64,000 nt of DNA from Hyaloscypha bicolor E. Lineage: Eukaryota > Ascomycota > Leotiomycetes > Helotiales > Hyaloscyphaceae. Numbering within the stretch: the stretch's first letter is position 1; every line of letters begins with the position of its first letter. Below, piece after piece: positions 46,270-64,000 of this stretch. The notes under the pieces are model-generated. The model saw only the letters and a program-made list of their open reading frames with translations, did not search any database and was not told the origin of the DNA. Position numbers and translations under genes: made by a program. The stretch covers positions 289,181 to 353,180 of the forward strand of contig NW_020194541.1 in assembly GCF_002865645.1 (NCBI RefSeq). The letters run 5' to 3'.

Positions 46270-46789
46270 CATTGCGGGTGTACTTTACTCTCGCAGCCTC
46301 CTGTATTCTAGCCTTCTCTCCTTTAGCTTTGAATCGTCTTCGTGAGGGACCTTCTACCTTGCTTTCCAAGCCTTGAATGCCGTACCCGTAATACTCTTTA
46401 AGCCTAGAAACCCGATCTTGTAATATTATTCTAAACTTCTTCTTATTTCTATAAAGGAAGTAAAATTACTTTTATATTCTTTTTATATATAAGTGCAATT
46501 TTATAGCAATTTATTTAATAATAGCGTTATTAATATATATAGCTATAAAACTATATATATATATATATACTAGAGAAATTAAGGGCTTATTAGATTTTCT
46601 TTTATTTTAAAATTACGATTTTTCCTTCTTTTTTTTAATACTATAAATTAATCTTTATAAATTCAGATTATTACTATAATTATCGAGCTATAAATAAAGG
46701 TTTGATATTAAGCTAAAATTATTTAATAATAAGGCAATAAACTTATTCTTTTATAAACTTGCTCTTTTATAAAGCCGAAATTATTTCTT

Positions 46790-47290
46790 TTAGATCCCGA
46801 AAAATTTAATAACCAGATTTATAAGTTTAATATCTGGCTTCCTTTAATTAAGGCCAAGTTATAAGTTAATTATAAAGCTATTAATAATACTATTATTTAA
46901 TTCTATTATATTTACCTTAATCTCGAATCTTATATTTAAGCTATAGTTTTTTCCTAGCTTTTCTCAGCAAAAAATAATTAAATCTAGTTCTATATCTCGA
47001 TTCTTAATTAATTCTCTTATATTTACTCGAATTCAAATAAAGTATAAAAGGCAAAAAACAAGCTATATTTTTTTTTAGTAAAATACTAATTCGCTTTATA
47101 CTTTTATTACTAAATTTAAGTATATATTTTATAAGGCATATAAATAAAACTAGAATAATATAAATAAAATTATTGCTTTTTACTAAAAACTTAATCTTAT
47201 AATTAAAAATAGGCTAATATAATAGCTAAATCTTTCCCGAACTTATATTAAATTTATTAAAATAATATAATAGCTGGCTAAATGCTTTAA
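46790..47290 (+). pseudogene. Gag relic of element X
   Basis: Translation with stops reads LLDPEKFNNQIYKFNIWLP ... AYK, resembling the DPxKFxG...F..WL..I..KL start of retrotransposon Gag proteins. RIP stops are frequent. It ends where the next LTR begins (47,383). Confidence 0.55.
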
Positions 47291-47382
47291 TATATATAAA
47301 TAATATTATAAATATATTTATTATTAATATTATTAATATAATTACTAAATCTTTATAATTCTTCTTTTTCTTCTTTATAAAT

Positions 47383-48950
47383 TATTATAATTATTATAAT
47401 ATATAATACTAGTAAAAGTTAGACTAAATTAAACTAGATATATAAAGTCGAAATTATATATTATAACTTTGCTTAGCTAATATATAGGCCCATATAAAGC
47501 TTATAATTATTTAAATCCGAGATTCTTTCGAGATTCTTTTCTTTTCTTTAACTTTAAATTATTGAAATAAAAATAGTTTAATTATATTTTCTAGGCTCTA
47601 GGTCTTATACTTGTAATATAATTTAAAGCTTATTTATTTTTTAATTTTATAAAGAATTTAAATAATATTTATATAATTGGTTTTTAATAAATATAAATAT
47701 AATATATTATAGTAATTTCTATATTAGTTAACTAATATTAGAATAAAAGAAAGCCCTAGAATAACCAGGCAAGAAAGCTTTAAACTAGCTAGGCAAGTAA
47801 ATAGACTAGTAATTTTATTATTAAAAAAAATATAAGAAAGCAAGTTCTGAAATAACTAGATAAGTTAGAAAAAGCTATAAAATGAGATTCTACTAATATA
47901 TTACTAGAAAGTAAACCAGAGCCTTTTATTAAGTTTACTAAAGAATTCAAGTATTTAATTAATATTTATAATAAAAGAAATACTTTCTTTTAAGAAATAG
48001 AAAAAGAAGAGAAATCTGCTTTATTAAAAGTAAAGTTTTAAAAGTTATTTCGGAATTTAGAAGCTTTATATAAAGAGATTATTAAGCTAATTCTAAAAAA
48101 CTATAATGTTTTTATTTATAATAAGAATTATTATAATTAGCTAAAAGAAACTAAATAGGCTTTATAAAAGAATAAAGCTATTCTTAAAAAGCTTATTATA
48201 TAGCCTATAGAAATAACCGGTTCTTTTACTTTAGAAAATAAATATTTAGTTAAATTTCCTAATTTCCTTATTTTTAAAAATATAACTAAAAATAATATTA
48301 TTTTTAATAACTAATTAATTTAAATTAAAAATAAGCTTTATAATAACTTTAATATTTACTAGACTAAAAATCTCAAGATTATTTATATTTTTGGCTATAT
48401 AAAAAGTTATATTCTTATACTAATTTCCTTTTATCTAAACTAGAATAATTAATATATATATATATATATATAATTATTAAAGAACTATATATTTATTTAA
48501 AGAAGCTATATAATAACCCGAATAAAGAGTATAATATTTAGTAAAAATTTAAGAAACTAATAATAATAAAAAGCTAGATCTTTTAAAGGTTTTTATACTT
48601 TAGTTTTTAAATATATAATAAATAAAAATCTTAATTTATAAAATCTTAAAAATAACCTAAATAATAAGCTTATTTAAAAGCTTTAAAAAACTATAGCTAT
48701 ATATTATAATAATCTGGCTATTTATATTATAAAGTTTATATAATATTATATTATAAATAATTAGTAAATTCGAGCTTATTATAAATAAAAAAACCAGGCA
48801 TTTAAAAAGGCTAATAATAATATAAATAAGCCAAGTTTAGAAAATGCCCTTTATATAAAGCCTGCTCTTAAAACTTTAGTAATAAATAAGCTTATTATTT
48901 CGAAACTAGAATCTTTTGATTTTAAATACTATAATTATAATAAATTTAAT
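47383..48950 (+). mobile_element. Partial Gypsy copy: LTR plus gag, cut off in the zinc knuckle
   Basis: LTR 47,383-47,620 (238 bp, one short deletion) followed by gag sequence parallel to 49,205-50,490. It ends at FKYYNYNKFN (about 48,925-48,950), inside the zinc knuckle, where the LTR of the complete copy begins. Confidence 0.75.
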
Positions 48951-51900
48951 TATTATAATTATTATAATATATAATACTAATAGAAGTTAAACTAGAACTA
49001 GATTATATAAAGTCGAAGTCTGGAAATACAAGTCGAGATTACGTAATACGACTTTACTTAGCTAGTATATGGGCCTATATATAGTTTGTAATTATTTAGA
49101 TTCGAGGCTCTTTAAAAATTATTTTCTCTTTTTTAGCTTTAAATTATTAAAATAGAAATAGTTTAATTATATCCTTTAAGTTCTAAATCTTATATTTATA
49201 ATATAATTTAAAGCTTACTTACTTTTTAATTTTATAAAGAATTTAAATAATATTTATTTAATTAGTTTTTAATAAATGCAAATAAAATATATTATAGCTA
49301 TTTTTATACTAGTTAACTAATATTAAAATAAAAGAAAGCCTTAAAATGACTAGGCAAGCAAATAAGCTAGTAATTTTATTATTAAAGAAGATCTATAAGA
49401 AAGTAAGTTTCGAAATAATTAGGCAAGTTAAAAAAGAAGCTATAATATAAGATATTATTAGTATATTACTAGAGAATAAACTAGAGCCTTTTATTAAGTC
49501 TACTAAGAAATTCAAGTATTTTATTAATATTTATAATAAAAGAAAGACTTTTTTTAGAAAATAAAGAAAGAAAAGAAACCTGCCTTATTAAAAATAAAGT
49601 TCCAAGAATTATTTTAGAATTTAAAAGCTTTATATAAAGAGATTATTAAGCTAATTCTAAAAACATGTAATATTTTTGCCTATAGCAAGAATTATTATAA
49701 TTAGCTAAAAGAAATCAAATAAGCCTTATAAAAGAATAAAGCTATTATTAAAAAACTTATTATATAATTTACAAGCTTACTTATATTTAGTTCTTTTATT
49801 CTAGAAAATAAATACCTAATTAAATTTTCTAATTCTCCGATTTTTAAAAATATAATTAAAAATAATATTTCTTTTAATAACTAATTAGTTTAAATTAAGA
49901 ATAAACTTTATAATAACTCTAATATTTATTAAATAAAGAACCTTAAGATTATTTATATTTCCGGCCATATAAGTAGTTATATTTTTATATTAATCTTCTT
50001 TTACTTAAACTAGAATAATTAATATATATATAAGATTATTAACGAATTATTTATTTATTTAAAGAAGCTATATAGCAACTCGAATAAGAAATATAATACT
50101 CGATAAGTATTTAAGAAGTTAATAATAAAAAAGGACTAGATCTTTTAAAAGTTCTATATTTTATTTCTCAGATATATAATAAATAGAAATATTAATTTAT
50201 AAGACCTTAAAAATAACTTGAATAATAAGTTTACTTAAAAGTTTTAAAAGGCTATAATTATATATTATAATAATTTGGCTATTTATATTATAAATAACTA
50301 GTAAATTCGAGCTTATTATAAAAAGAAAAATTAGATATATAAAAAAGCTAATAAAGATATAAATAGGCCAAGCTTAGAAAATGCCTCTTATATAAAGCCT
50401 GCTTTTAAAAATTCTAGTAATAAATAAGCCTATTATCTCGAAGCCCGAATTCTCTAACTTTAAGTACTATAATTATAATAAATTTAATTATATATTTAGA
50501 AATTATCTAAAGCCCAAAATAAAATATATAAAGCAAATCTTGGTAGTTAAGCTAGTAATACTTATTATAAGTAAGCTATTCGAGAATATAAAATAAGGAA
50601 ATAATAATTTCTAAAGGAAGTTTTCTTTTTAAGGCTATATTATATTAATATAATAGAAATTAATTTGAGCTAATTATTTAAAGATAATATATTTATACTT
50701 TTATATATAATTAGTAATAATAAATTAAGTATTAAAACTTCTTCTTTTATTAATACCGGAGTAAATAAATATACTTTTATTAATTTCAAGTTTATGAAAA
50801 TAATTAAGCAATTTCTAAATATTAAGCTTATTTAATTAATATTACCCTATAATATAAAAGGGTTTAATAGTAAATAAGCTATATTTATTATTTATTATAT
50901 GAAGCTTATATTTTTAATTAATAAATAAAAAGTTCTAGTATTTATATTAATTATAGAATTAAATAAATATAATATAATATTGAGATAATAATAGTTTATA
51001 AATACTAATATCTTAATTAATTATAAAAATAAAAGATTAATTTAACTAAATAATTAGCCTAGAAAAAAGAATTAAAATAAGGTTCTAACTATTATATATA
51101 AAAACTTGAAATTTTAAAAAGAATAACTAGTATTAGAAAAGTATAAATAAAAGAAATAAAGCTATAATTATAAATAAGTTCTAAAAATCTTAGATTATAA
51201 AGAGAAAGTTCTCTAATTCTTTTTATAAGCCCGGCTTAAAAAGCCACATATAATAAAAGAATTAAGCTCGATTTTATAAAGAAATACAAGTAGCCTTAGA
51301 AAATATAAAGGCTTTTTCTAACCCGGAAATAGAAATATTAAAGCTATACTATTTAAAGAAATGCTATAAGTACTAGTTTAGGCCTATAATTAATATTATA
51401 AATATTTTACTAGCTATTTTCTAGATAAATTTATAAAAAAAGAAAAATCTTTTTTTATAATATTATTTTTCGAAATTAATAAAAAGCTAGAATTATAGTA
51501 AGAAAATAAATTTATTTCGAGTAAGTAATAGCTAGAAAAGACAAAGTTATAATAGCTAGTAAAAGTTTTACTAAAGAAGTTTAAGAATTTTATAAATATT
51601 TTCTTAAAAAAAAGTATTAAATATTTTATTTCTATATTAGTCCTATAATTATAAGATTTAGATTAATAATTTCAAGAGTCCGGAAAGCCTAGAGTATTTA
51701 CTATTTTATTAATAGTTAATTTATAAGCTATAAGAGATTAAGTATTTTTTTAAAGAAAACCTTTAATAAGGCTTTATTAAATTAAGCTAATTCTATTTTA
51801 TATTTCTAATTCTTTTTATAAAAAAGGCTAGTAAAGCTTTATAATTCTATATTAATTATTATAAGCTAAATAATTTAATATAAAAGGATTATTATTATTT

Positions 51901-54900
51901 CCCATTATTTATAAGATTTTTGTATAGCTAGCTTAAGCTAAGGTTTATATAAAACTAAATATTTAATAAATATTTTATTAAATTAAAAGAAATCCAGAAT
52001 TAAAATAACTTATAATATTTTATATAAAATATAGAGCTTATAAATATAAAGTTCTTTAAAAAGGCCTAACTAATATCTTTATTATATATTAGAGCTATAT
52101 AAATAGTATTCTAATTTACTCGAATAATTTCCTTAAATATAAAAACTATATATAAAAGATTTTTTAGTAATTATAAAATATCTAGACTTTATTATCTTTA
52201 TTAAGAGTATTAAAATAAATTCAAATAAGATAATAATTATTAAGAACTAGTAAGTACTAATAATAATTAAGGAAATATAAGGCTTTTTAAGCTTTTATAA
52301 CTTTTACTAATATTTTATTATAAAATATAGATATATAATAAAGCCTCTAATAACTCTAATATATAAGGAAGTTTTATATAAATAAATAAAATAATATCGA
52401 GAAGCTCTTAAGAAGCTAAAGTAAGCTATATTCTTTATATTAATTATATATTATTATAATTTGAACCTTTTTATAATAATTGAAATAAATATATTAAATA
52501 AAGTTATAGTAAGTATTCTCTTATAATAAGATCCCTAAATAGAACTCTAATATCTAATAATATACTTTTCTAAAACTATATAGCTAATAAAAACTAAATT
52601 ATAATATTTATAATAAAGAAATATTTACTATTTTTTTTTTAGATAAATAATAAATAAAGCTAAAAGGCTTATAAAAGGCATTTTATAATTTATTTTAATT
52701 ATTAAACTTTAAAATACTTTATAATAACTAAAAATCTTTTAGTAAAACAAGCTTATTAATTAAAACACCTTTTCTATTTTTATTTCAAGCTTATATATTA
52801 GGTAAGTAAATTAAATAAATAAGCAAATACTCTAAATAAAAAATATAAAAATATAATTGCCTAAAATTAAATAATAATAGCTTATTAAACCCAAATTCTT
52901 CTTCTATAATAAAAGATTAATAATAATATTATATGAAATTACTAATTAGCTCTAATTAAGGCCTTTATAAGCCCGATTTAAAAAGAAATTTAGTATAATA
53001 GTATTTAGCTTATAAATAAGCTATTAAATAAAAACCAAAAGTTACTAAAGCTAGAAAAGCTATAAAATAAAGCAAGAAATAAAAAGAAAGATATTTAAAT
53101 ATTATAAAATAGCCTTTTTTTATAATATAATAAACTATTTATATCTAATAATATAATAATACTTGAAATACTTTTATATATTATATTTATTTAAAAGACC
53201 TATATATAGCCTCTAATAAAATATTTAGAATAAGCTAAGCTTTAATAGCTTTTTTAGGCCCACTATTACTAATTAGACTAAAATATAAATATTAATTAAT
53301 ATAGGAATAATTATTATATTTATTAATAATTTTATATTTCTAGAAATAAAAAGCTAAATCTTTTATATTTATTATTAGTTTTTAATTACTTCTAATAATA
53401 TATATTAATAGATTTTAAAAAGTATTTAAAAAGTAAAAATAAATATAATATAATAATAATCTTTATTAATTATTTAAGTAAGTGCCTTATTATAATTCTT
53501 GTTTAAAATATAATTATAACTAAAAAGTTAATACTTCTATTTCTTATTTATATAATTTACTAAATTAGTATTTTAAAAACTATAATATTTAATTAAGGCC
53601 TCTAGTTTATATTAGATTTCTAAAGCAAGTTCTATAAATATATTAATATAAAGCTCAAGTTATGAATTACTAATTACTTTTAAACTAATAGCTAAATAAA
53701 AATTATTAACTAATATTTTAATTAATAGCTATATTTTTATATAAATTATTATTAAAATAGTTAAAATAAATAAGTAGTAATAATTAATTATTAATAAATA
53801 GCTTTAATTTATAAAACTATAAGCCAGTTTTCTTTTCTTATAAAAAAGAACTATAAATTATAAATATTAGAAAATTAGAAAATTTAAATATAATTAAATA
53901 TTTTAAAGATAAAGCTAAATAAATAAGAAATAAAAGCTTTAGTAATACGGCTTTATAAATTATAATAAAGAATATAAAAAAATATAATATAAATATAAGA
54001 TTACTATATTATTTCAGCTAATAAATACTACTAATTAGAAAATTTTAAAGTAAAAAATAAAAAATAAATTATTACTAAATACTAGAAAAATAATTATTTA
54101 AGTCACAAGCTAGTTTACTAGATAAAAGAACTATATAAAATTCTGAAATAAGTCGAATATTTTTATAGGCTTAAGCTTTTAAAATTAATAAAAATATATC
54201 TAGTATTTTATATAAAAAAGTTATATAAAAACCCAAATAACTTCTCTTTTAAATAAGCGAATTCGAAGCCTTTATTATTAGAATTATAAAATAAAAAATA
54301 AAATATAAAGTTTAAAAGATACTAGTAATAAAGCTATTTTATAAAAAGCTTAAGTCCTAAGTTTAGTAAAAGAAATAGAATTCAAATTCAAAGTAATATT
54401 TTATATTTTTATTAAATAATAGCCTTTTAGCTTTTTAAAGTTTTTATAATAAGAATTTCAAATAACTAATATTACTTTAGAATCTTTTTTATTAATTAAA
54501 TTATACTAAGAATAATATATTACTAAAATTATATAATATAAACGAAAATCCTTTAAGTTATATATGAAAGGCCTCTAGCTTTTAATATATAATCTATAAT
54601 TTAGAAATTTAATAAAAACTTTTCAAGCTTAAAAATAAGCTTATTTTAATAAAAAAATATTATAATTATTATAATATATAGTACTAGTAAGAGTTAAACT
54701 AGAATAAACTAAATATATAAAGTTAAAGTTAAAAAGTATAAGTGGAAATTATATATTATAACTTTATTTAGCTAATATATAAATTTATATAAAGCATATA
54801 ATTATATAAATTCAAAATTCTTTCGAGATTCTATTTTTTTTAGCTTTAAATTATTGAAATAAAAATAATCTAATTTTATCTTTTAGGCTCTAGAACTTAT

Positions 54901-54912
54901 ATTTATAATATA
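48951..54912 (+). mobile_element. Gypsy LTR retrotransposon (RIPed), 6.0 kb
   Basis: 255-bp LTRs at 48,951-49,205 and 54,658-54,912. Relics in order: gag (about 49,290-50,560) with zinc knuckle FKYYNYNKFNYIFRNYLKPK near 50,460; protease-like FINTGVNKYTF near 50,740; RT near 51,770-52,150 (LFIKKAS-AL-FYINY-KLN); RNase H and integrase sequence to about 54,000. Stops throughout. The gag part is duplicated upstream. Confidence 0.8.
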
Positions 54913-55235
54913 AATAATTAAATACAATTTATATTTCTAGTAAAATACTAGCTATATTAAAAATAAGGCAAATATATATATTATAATAATAATAATAAGT
55001 ATTAAATAAAGAATTATAATATTTAATTATATAAGAAAATATTCTTATTTGAATTAAAAATTATAAATATTTAAAATAATAAAAAATTATAATTTACTTA
55101 GCAAATAATAGTAATAATAACTATAATTCTAATTTTTTAATTAAATTTTATAGTTTTAATTTTAATTTAGATTCTAACTTAAAGAAACTAATATATTAGA
55201 TATTAGTAAAATATATAAATAAAAAATATAAATAT

Positions 55236-55300
55236 TAGAATATATAAAATATTAAAATATATAAAATATTAGAATATATAAAATATTAGAATATATAAAA
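55236..55300. repeat. 17-bp tandem repeat next to the Copia insertion
   Basis: Three to four copies of a unit close to GAATATATAAAATATTA immediately left of the Copia LTR; the last bases TAAAA form its target duplication. Confidence 0.75.
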
Positions 55301-60776
<5,476 letters not shown>

Positions 60777-61780
60777 TAAAACTATATAATTTATAAGTTA
60801 TAAAGGGCCTATTTTCGACCTGAAAGCGCTTTAAATAAGCTTTTTAAAGAAAGAAAAATAATATTATATTCTATTAATTTACTAGTAAATTCAATATTAT
60901 ATAATTATAATAATATATATAGCTATACTAGTATTTAAAATACTAAAACCTTTATATTTAAAAGCTTTTTTTTTTTTAGTTTAGAATTATTAATAAGAGC
61001 TACTTTATCTTGTTTTTTAAGTCTAGAGATCTAATCTTATAATAATAGTAAATGAATTTATTTTATTTTATAAGTAATTTTAATTATATTATAAAATTAA
61101 AATAAATATATAATTATTAAAATATTAAAAATGTTATAAAATATTAATATATAATAGAATTTATAATTATAATAAAGGTATAATTAAAAATCGATTCATT
61201 TGAAATAAGTAATTATATTAAGGCTATTAGTAAGCTAATAAATAAAATCAAGAAATAATAAGTAATTTTCTAATTTTTTAATTAGTACTTTCTCTTTTCT
61301 TTTTCTTTTTCTTTTTTCTTTATATCTTATTAAAAAAAGATATAATATATATATTTTATTCTCGATTACTTTTAATTTCTTTTTAGCTTATATAATTTAT
61401 AAAGCAAATCTTATAAATTATAAAATATATTTTCTTTATTATTTATATTTTCCTTATTATTTATATTTTCTATATTATTTATATTACTTGAATTATTTAT
61501 ATTTTCTTTATTCTTTTTTCTCCTAGTATTCTTCTTTTCTATTATAATCTTTTTCTTTTTTGCCTTTTAATTTTATAAGTAATTAAGACTTTAATATAAA
61601 AGATTTTATAAATATAAAATAAGGCTTTTTAAATTTAATAAAATTAGTATTAAGTTAATAAAAAATATAAACTTTATTATTATTATATCTATAATTTATA
61701 TAAGTATTATTTATTATAAATATAATATTTGAGGCTTTAAAAATAAAGTAAAAAGTTTCTATTAGTATAGCTATTCCTTC

Positions 61781-61870
61781 GGGAGTTACGTATATAGTTA
61801 CGGGACTCGGGATACGGGATATAGGTAACGGGATATAAGTAATAGGATATGGGATACGGGATATAGTTAT
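61781..61870. repeat. Irregular GGGATA(C/T) tandem repeat
   Basis: Several copies of units such as CGGGATATAGGTAA and CGGGATACGGGATATA on the + strand, G-rich against the surroundings. Confidence 0.75.
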
Positions 61871-62107
61871 ATAACCTTGCGTCTTATAAGTAACTCGACT
61901 AGTAGCTAGTCCCTATTTGGCTTAGTAGATTTAGGGATCACATATTAATACTATAATACTATAATCCTTATTTCTGAATAAGAAGAACTTTACTAACCTT
62001 ATATAAATAGTATTCTATAATTATATAATAGTACTATATATTACTAGTAAACTAATACTAATTAGTTTATATATACAGATTAGAGAATAGAATCTTTTGA
62101 GCTAAAG

Positions 62108-62340
62108 AAGCATCCGGTAGCCTATAGCAAAATTAAACTAGTCTATATTAAAGAGGGGAATTACTTATTAATTTTATAAAGCATCCGGTAGCCTAAGAGA
62201 GAAAATAGCTAGCTCTTACTAAGGACTAATAACTACTTTATTAAAGGGGGGAATTACTTATTAACTTTATAAAAAAGTATCCGGTAGCCTAAAGGAAGAA
62301 AACTCTAGTTCTTACTAATTAATAAGCAGTTAGCCATTTA
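62108..62340. repeat. Three-copy tandem repeat with CATCCGGTAGCCT core
   Basis: The core GCATCCGGTAGCCTA begins at about 62,110 and 62,181, with a variant GTATCCGGTAGCCTA near 62,278. Each core is preceded from the second copy on by GGGGAATTACTTATTAA. Unit lengths are about 71 and 97 bp. Confidence 0.7.
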
Positions 62341-62599
62341 ACTATTTAACTATTTAACTATCTACTATTCTTTAAAACTAACTTCTTTTAGCCCCAAGAC
62401 TACCTTCTTGGAAACTATTCTTTCCACTTATATAATACCCGAATCTACGGAACCCTCTCTCCGAAACATATATCCTATATAGGCCCTTAAAGCTTTTTAA
62501 AGCTTTAGACTCTCCCGGAATTATAATATTTCACTTCCTAAATTTCTCGTTACAGACGAAATTTTTGAGGGCAAGATATTTACTTTAATACTCTTACTA

Positions 62600-62762
62600 G
62601 GTATCTGGGTATCTAGATATCTCGGTATCTGGGTATCTCTACTAGATATTTCAATATCTGGGTATCTTAACCAGGTATCTAGTATCTAAACGAGTATCTA
62701 ATATCTGAATAAGTATCTGGTATCTAAGCAAGTATCTAGATATTTGAGTATCTGGGTATTTT
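62600..62762. repeat. GGTATCT(GG) minisatellite
   Basis: About 15 irregular copies of GGTATCTGG, AGTATCTAG and similar units on the + strand. Confidence 0.8.
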
Positions 62763-63135
62763 TATTACTAAACCCTTTCTATAAACTTACTATAAACTAC
62801 TTTATCTTTAAACCCCTCTTGCTATAAACTATATATATATTAGAAAGGGCTTGGCCCTAAGGGTTTAGTATAGTAGAACTATGAAATAGATATATATAAA
62901 TAAAGAAGTAAAAAGGTAGTATTAACCTAATTACCTATAGTAATAAGAAAGTTCTAGACTACCTTAATACTAGATTATTTTAGTATAAGGTAAAGAAGTC
63001 GACTAATAATAATCTCTAGGAATTATTTAAGAATAATTTTAGTAATTTCGACCTCGAAATATTTAATTAACTAGATTAATATAAACTATATTAATTACAA
63101 GCTATTCTATAATACGGTAGCATTTATATCAAATA

Positions 63136-63339
63136 TATAACGGCGGGATTAATATAATAATTAAAGGGACAAAGTTTAAAGAATCTCATTATTAGAAAAT
63201 ACTAAGCTATAGAATAAAATAAACAAAATGCCTTAATCTTTAGTATTATTCCGCCCAAATAATTCCGGCTTAGTTTCGTTTTATACCTGTTTCTAATATC
63301 CTATTCCTAGCAGATTATGCCCTTATACTAGCTATTATA
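63136..63339 (-). repeat. 3' LTR of the minus-strand chromovirus
   Basis: 204 bp, begins TATAACGGCGGG and ends GCTATTATA; aligns to both LTRs of the 28-43 kb element. Confidence 0.85.
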
Positions 63340-64000
63340 TTACTTCTCTCCTAAAGAAAAGTCTAAATGCCCTTATTTAGGGAATTATTTAGTTATAATA
63401 GAAAGAAGAAAAAGGAAATAATAATTATTAACCCTATTCTATCTAATTCCGGTAGCTTACTTATAATTAAAGTATGGTTTTAACTCTACTAAAATAACCT
63501 AGTTCCTAGTATATTCCGGCTAGTTCTTCTTATTTATTACTTGTATTATACCTATACCTATATTAATAATATAGTCTAGGAGTACTATATAGGCTATAGC
63601 TAATATTAGAACTATTATTATCGGGCAGTCTTTAAATAGGGATAGCAAATCAAGTCTATTTATTAAAATAAGCTTTAATATAGTAGCTTGCTTGCTTTTC
63701 TTCTTACTTGGGGTAATAATATCTGGCTTAATTAAGCCGCTTCTGAGCTACTTAATTAACCTTTGGGCCTTTTCGAGCTTAATATATATATTCTCGAATT
63801 ACTTATTTATTTTAGTAACTTATATATTAAGGCCGGATATTTTAGCTATTTTATTATTATATTTCCGGGCCTTAAGCTTTATAATTCTTGTTTTATAGGA
63901 GCTTCTAAAGGGCTTTCCGACTTACTAAATAGTATTATATACTAATTCGTTAATATCTATAGGATATTAGTTCTTTACTTTGGCCTTTAAAATTATTTAC
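63136..64000 (-). mobile_element. Chromovirus copy, minus strand, 3' part; continues past the window
   Basis: The 3' LTR at 63,136-63,339 is the reverse complement of the 28,103 LTR, followed by the complement of the purine tract (TTACTTCTCTCC) and the family's 3' region. 63,340-64,000 matches the RIPed copy at 2,750-3,430. RIP is moderate: more G/C survives than in the 2.5-9.9 kb copy. The 60- to 68-codon frames at 63,692-63,945 lie antisense to this element and are not genes. Confidence 0.8.

Larger units (their letters stand above)
61241..63135. other. Moderately RIPed, repeat-rich intergenic DNA
   Basis: No gene is supported. It contains poly(CTTTT)-like stretches (61,290-61,560), a GGGATA-type repeat, a three-unit longer tandem repeat and a GGTATCT repeat, listed separately. 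62,400-62,560 is less AT-rich without an open frame. It may be decayed element or subtelomere-like sequence. Confidence 0.5.

Noticed and set aside
46540..46570. TATATATA run as a replication origin or promoter
   Set aside because: Simple AT repeats are everywhere in the RIPed regions and no other signal supports a function.
63692..63945. Two 60- to 68-codon hydrophobic frames
   Set aside because: They are antisense to a minus-strand chromovirus copy, and the AT-rich codons make any translation look membrane-like.

Overview
This looks like a filamentous ascomycete (Pezizomycotina) nuclear genome. It holds a multi-exon fungal PKS-NRPS gene with short GT-AG introns, fungal chromovirus-type Gypsy, Copia and Tc1/pogo-type elements, and long AT-rich tracts in which CpA/TpG are nearly gone while CpT/ApG survive. 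That dinucleotide pattern is what repeat-induced point mutation (RIP) leaves. No bacterial, viral or organellar features are apparent.

Layout. (1) 1-11,159 is a heavily RIP-degraded desert: a chromovirus copy on the + strand, interrupted by a second copy of the same family on the - strand. (2) About 11,350-27,300 is a GC-balanced gene island with three genes: one intact five-exon PKS-NRPS hybrid synthetase (24,094 down to 11,754, - strand, predicted 4,019 aa, KS-AT-DH-cMeT-KR-ACP-C-A-T-R), and two small multi-pass membrane protein genes (25,030-25,398 + and 26,020-26,499 -). (3) About 27,300-45,200 is a nested transposon stack. A Tc1/mariner-like DD34E transposase is split into an HTH half and a catalytic half by an element with 37-bp GC-rich terminal inverted repeats. 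That element is interrupted by a 15-kb chromovirus (205-bp LTRs, TSD TTTAG), which is itself interrupted by a 7.0-kb Gypsy element in the opposite orientation (303-bp LTRs, TSD GCTAT/ACTAT). (4) 45,621-about 61,240 is a second copy of the inverted-repeat element, again filled with retrotransposons: an LTR element with a gag relic, a 6-kb Gypsy with a partial tandem copy, and a 5.5-kb Copia with TSD TAAAA. (5) 61,241-64,000 is repeat-rich, moderately RIPed DNA ending in another - strand chromovirus copy that runs off the window.

Function. The only biosynthetic capability visible is the PKS-NRPS. It should build a methylated, partly reduced polyketide, couple it to one amino acid, and release it through a reductase domain whose Tyr-x-x-x-Lys is intact, most simply as an aldehyde. 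No enoyl reductase domain or trans-ER gene, P450, transporter or transcription factor lies in the island. The cluster is therefore minimal, or its partners lie elsewhere. The two small membrane proteins are the only candidate partners in view.

Limits. Boundaries of retroelements with LTRs and TSDs were read base by base. Boundaries inside RIPed sequence are approximate. Domain calls come from motifs read by eye, not from a profile search.
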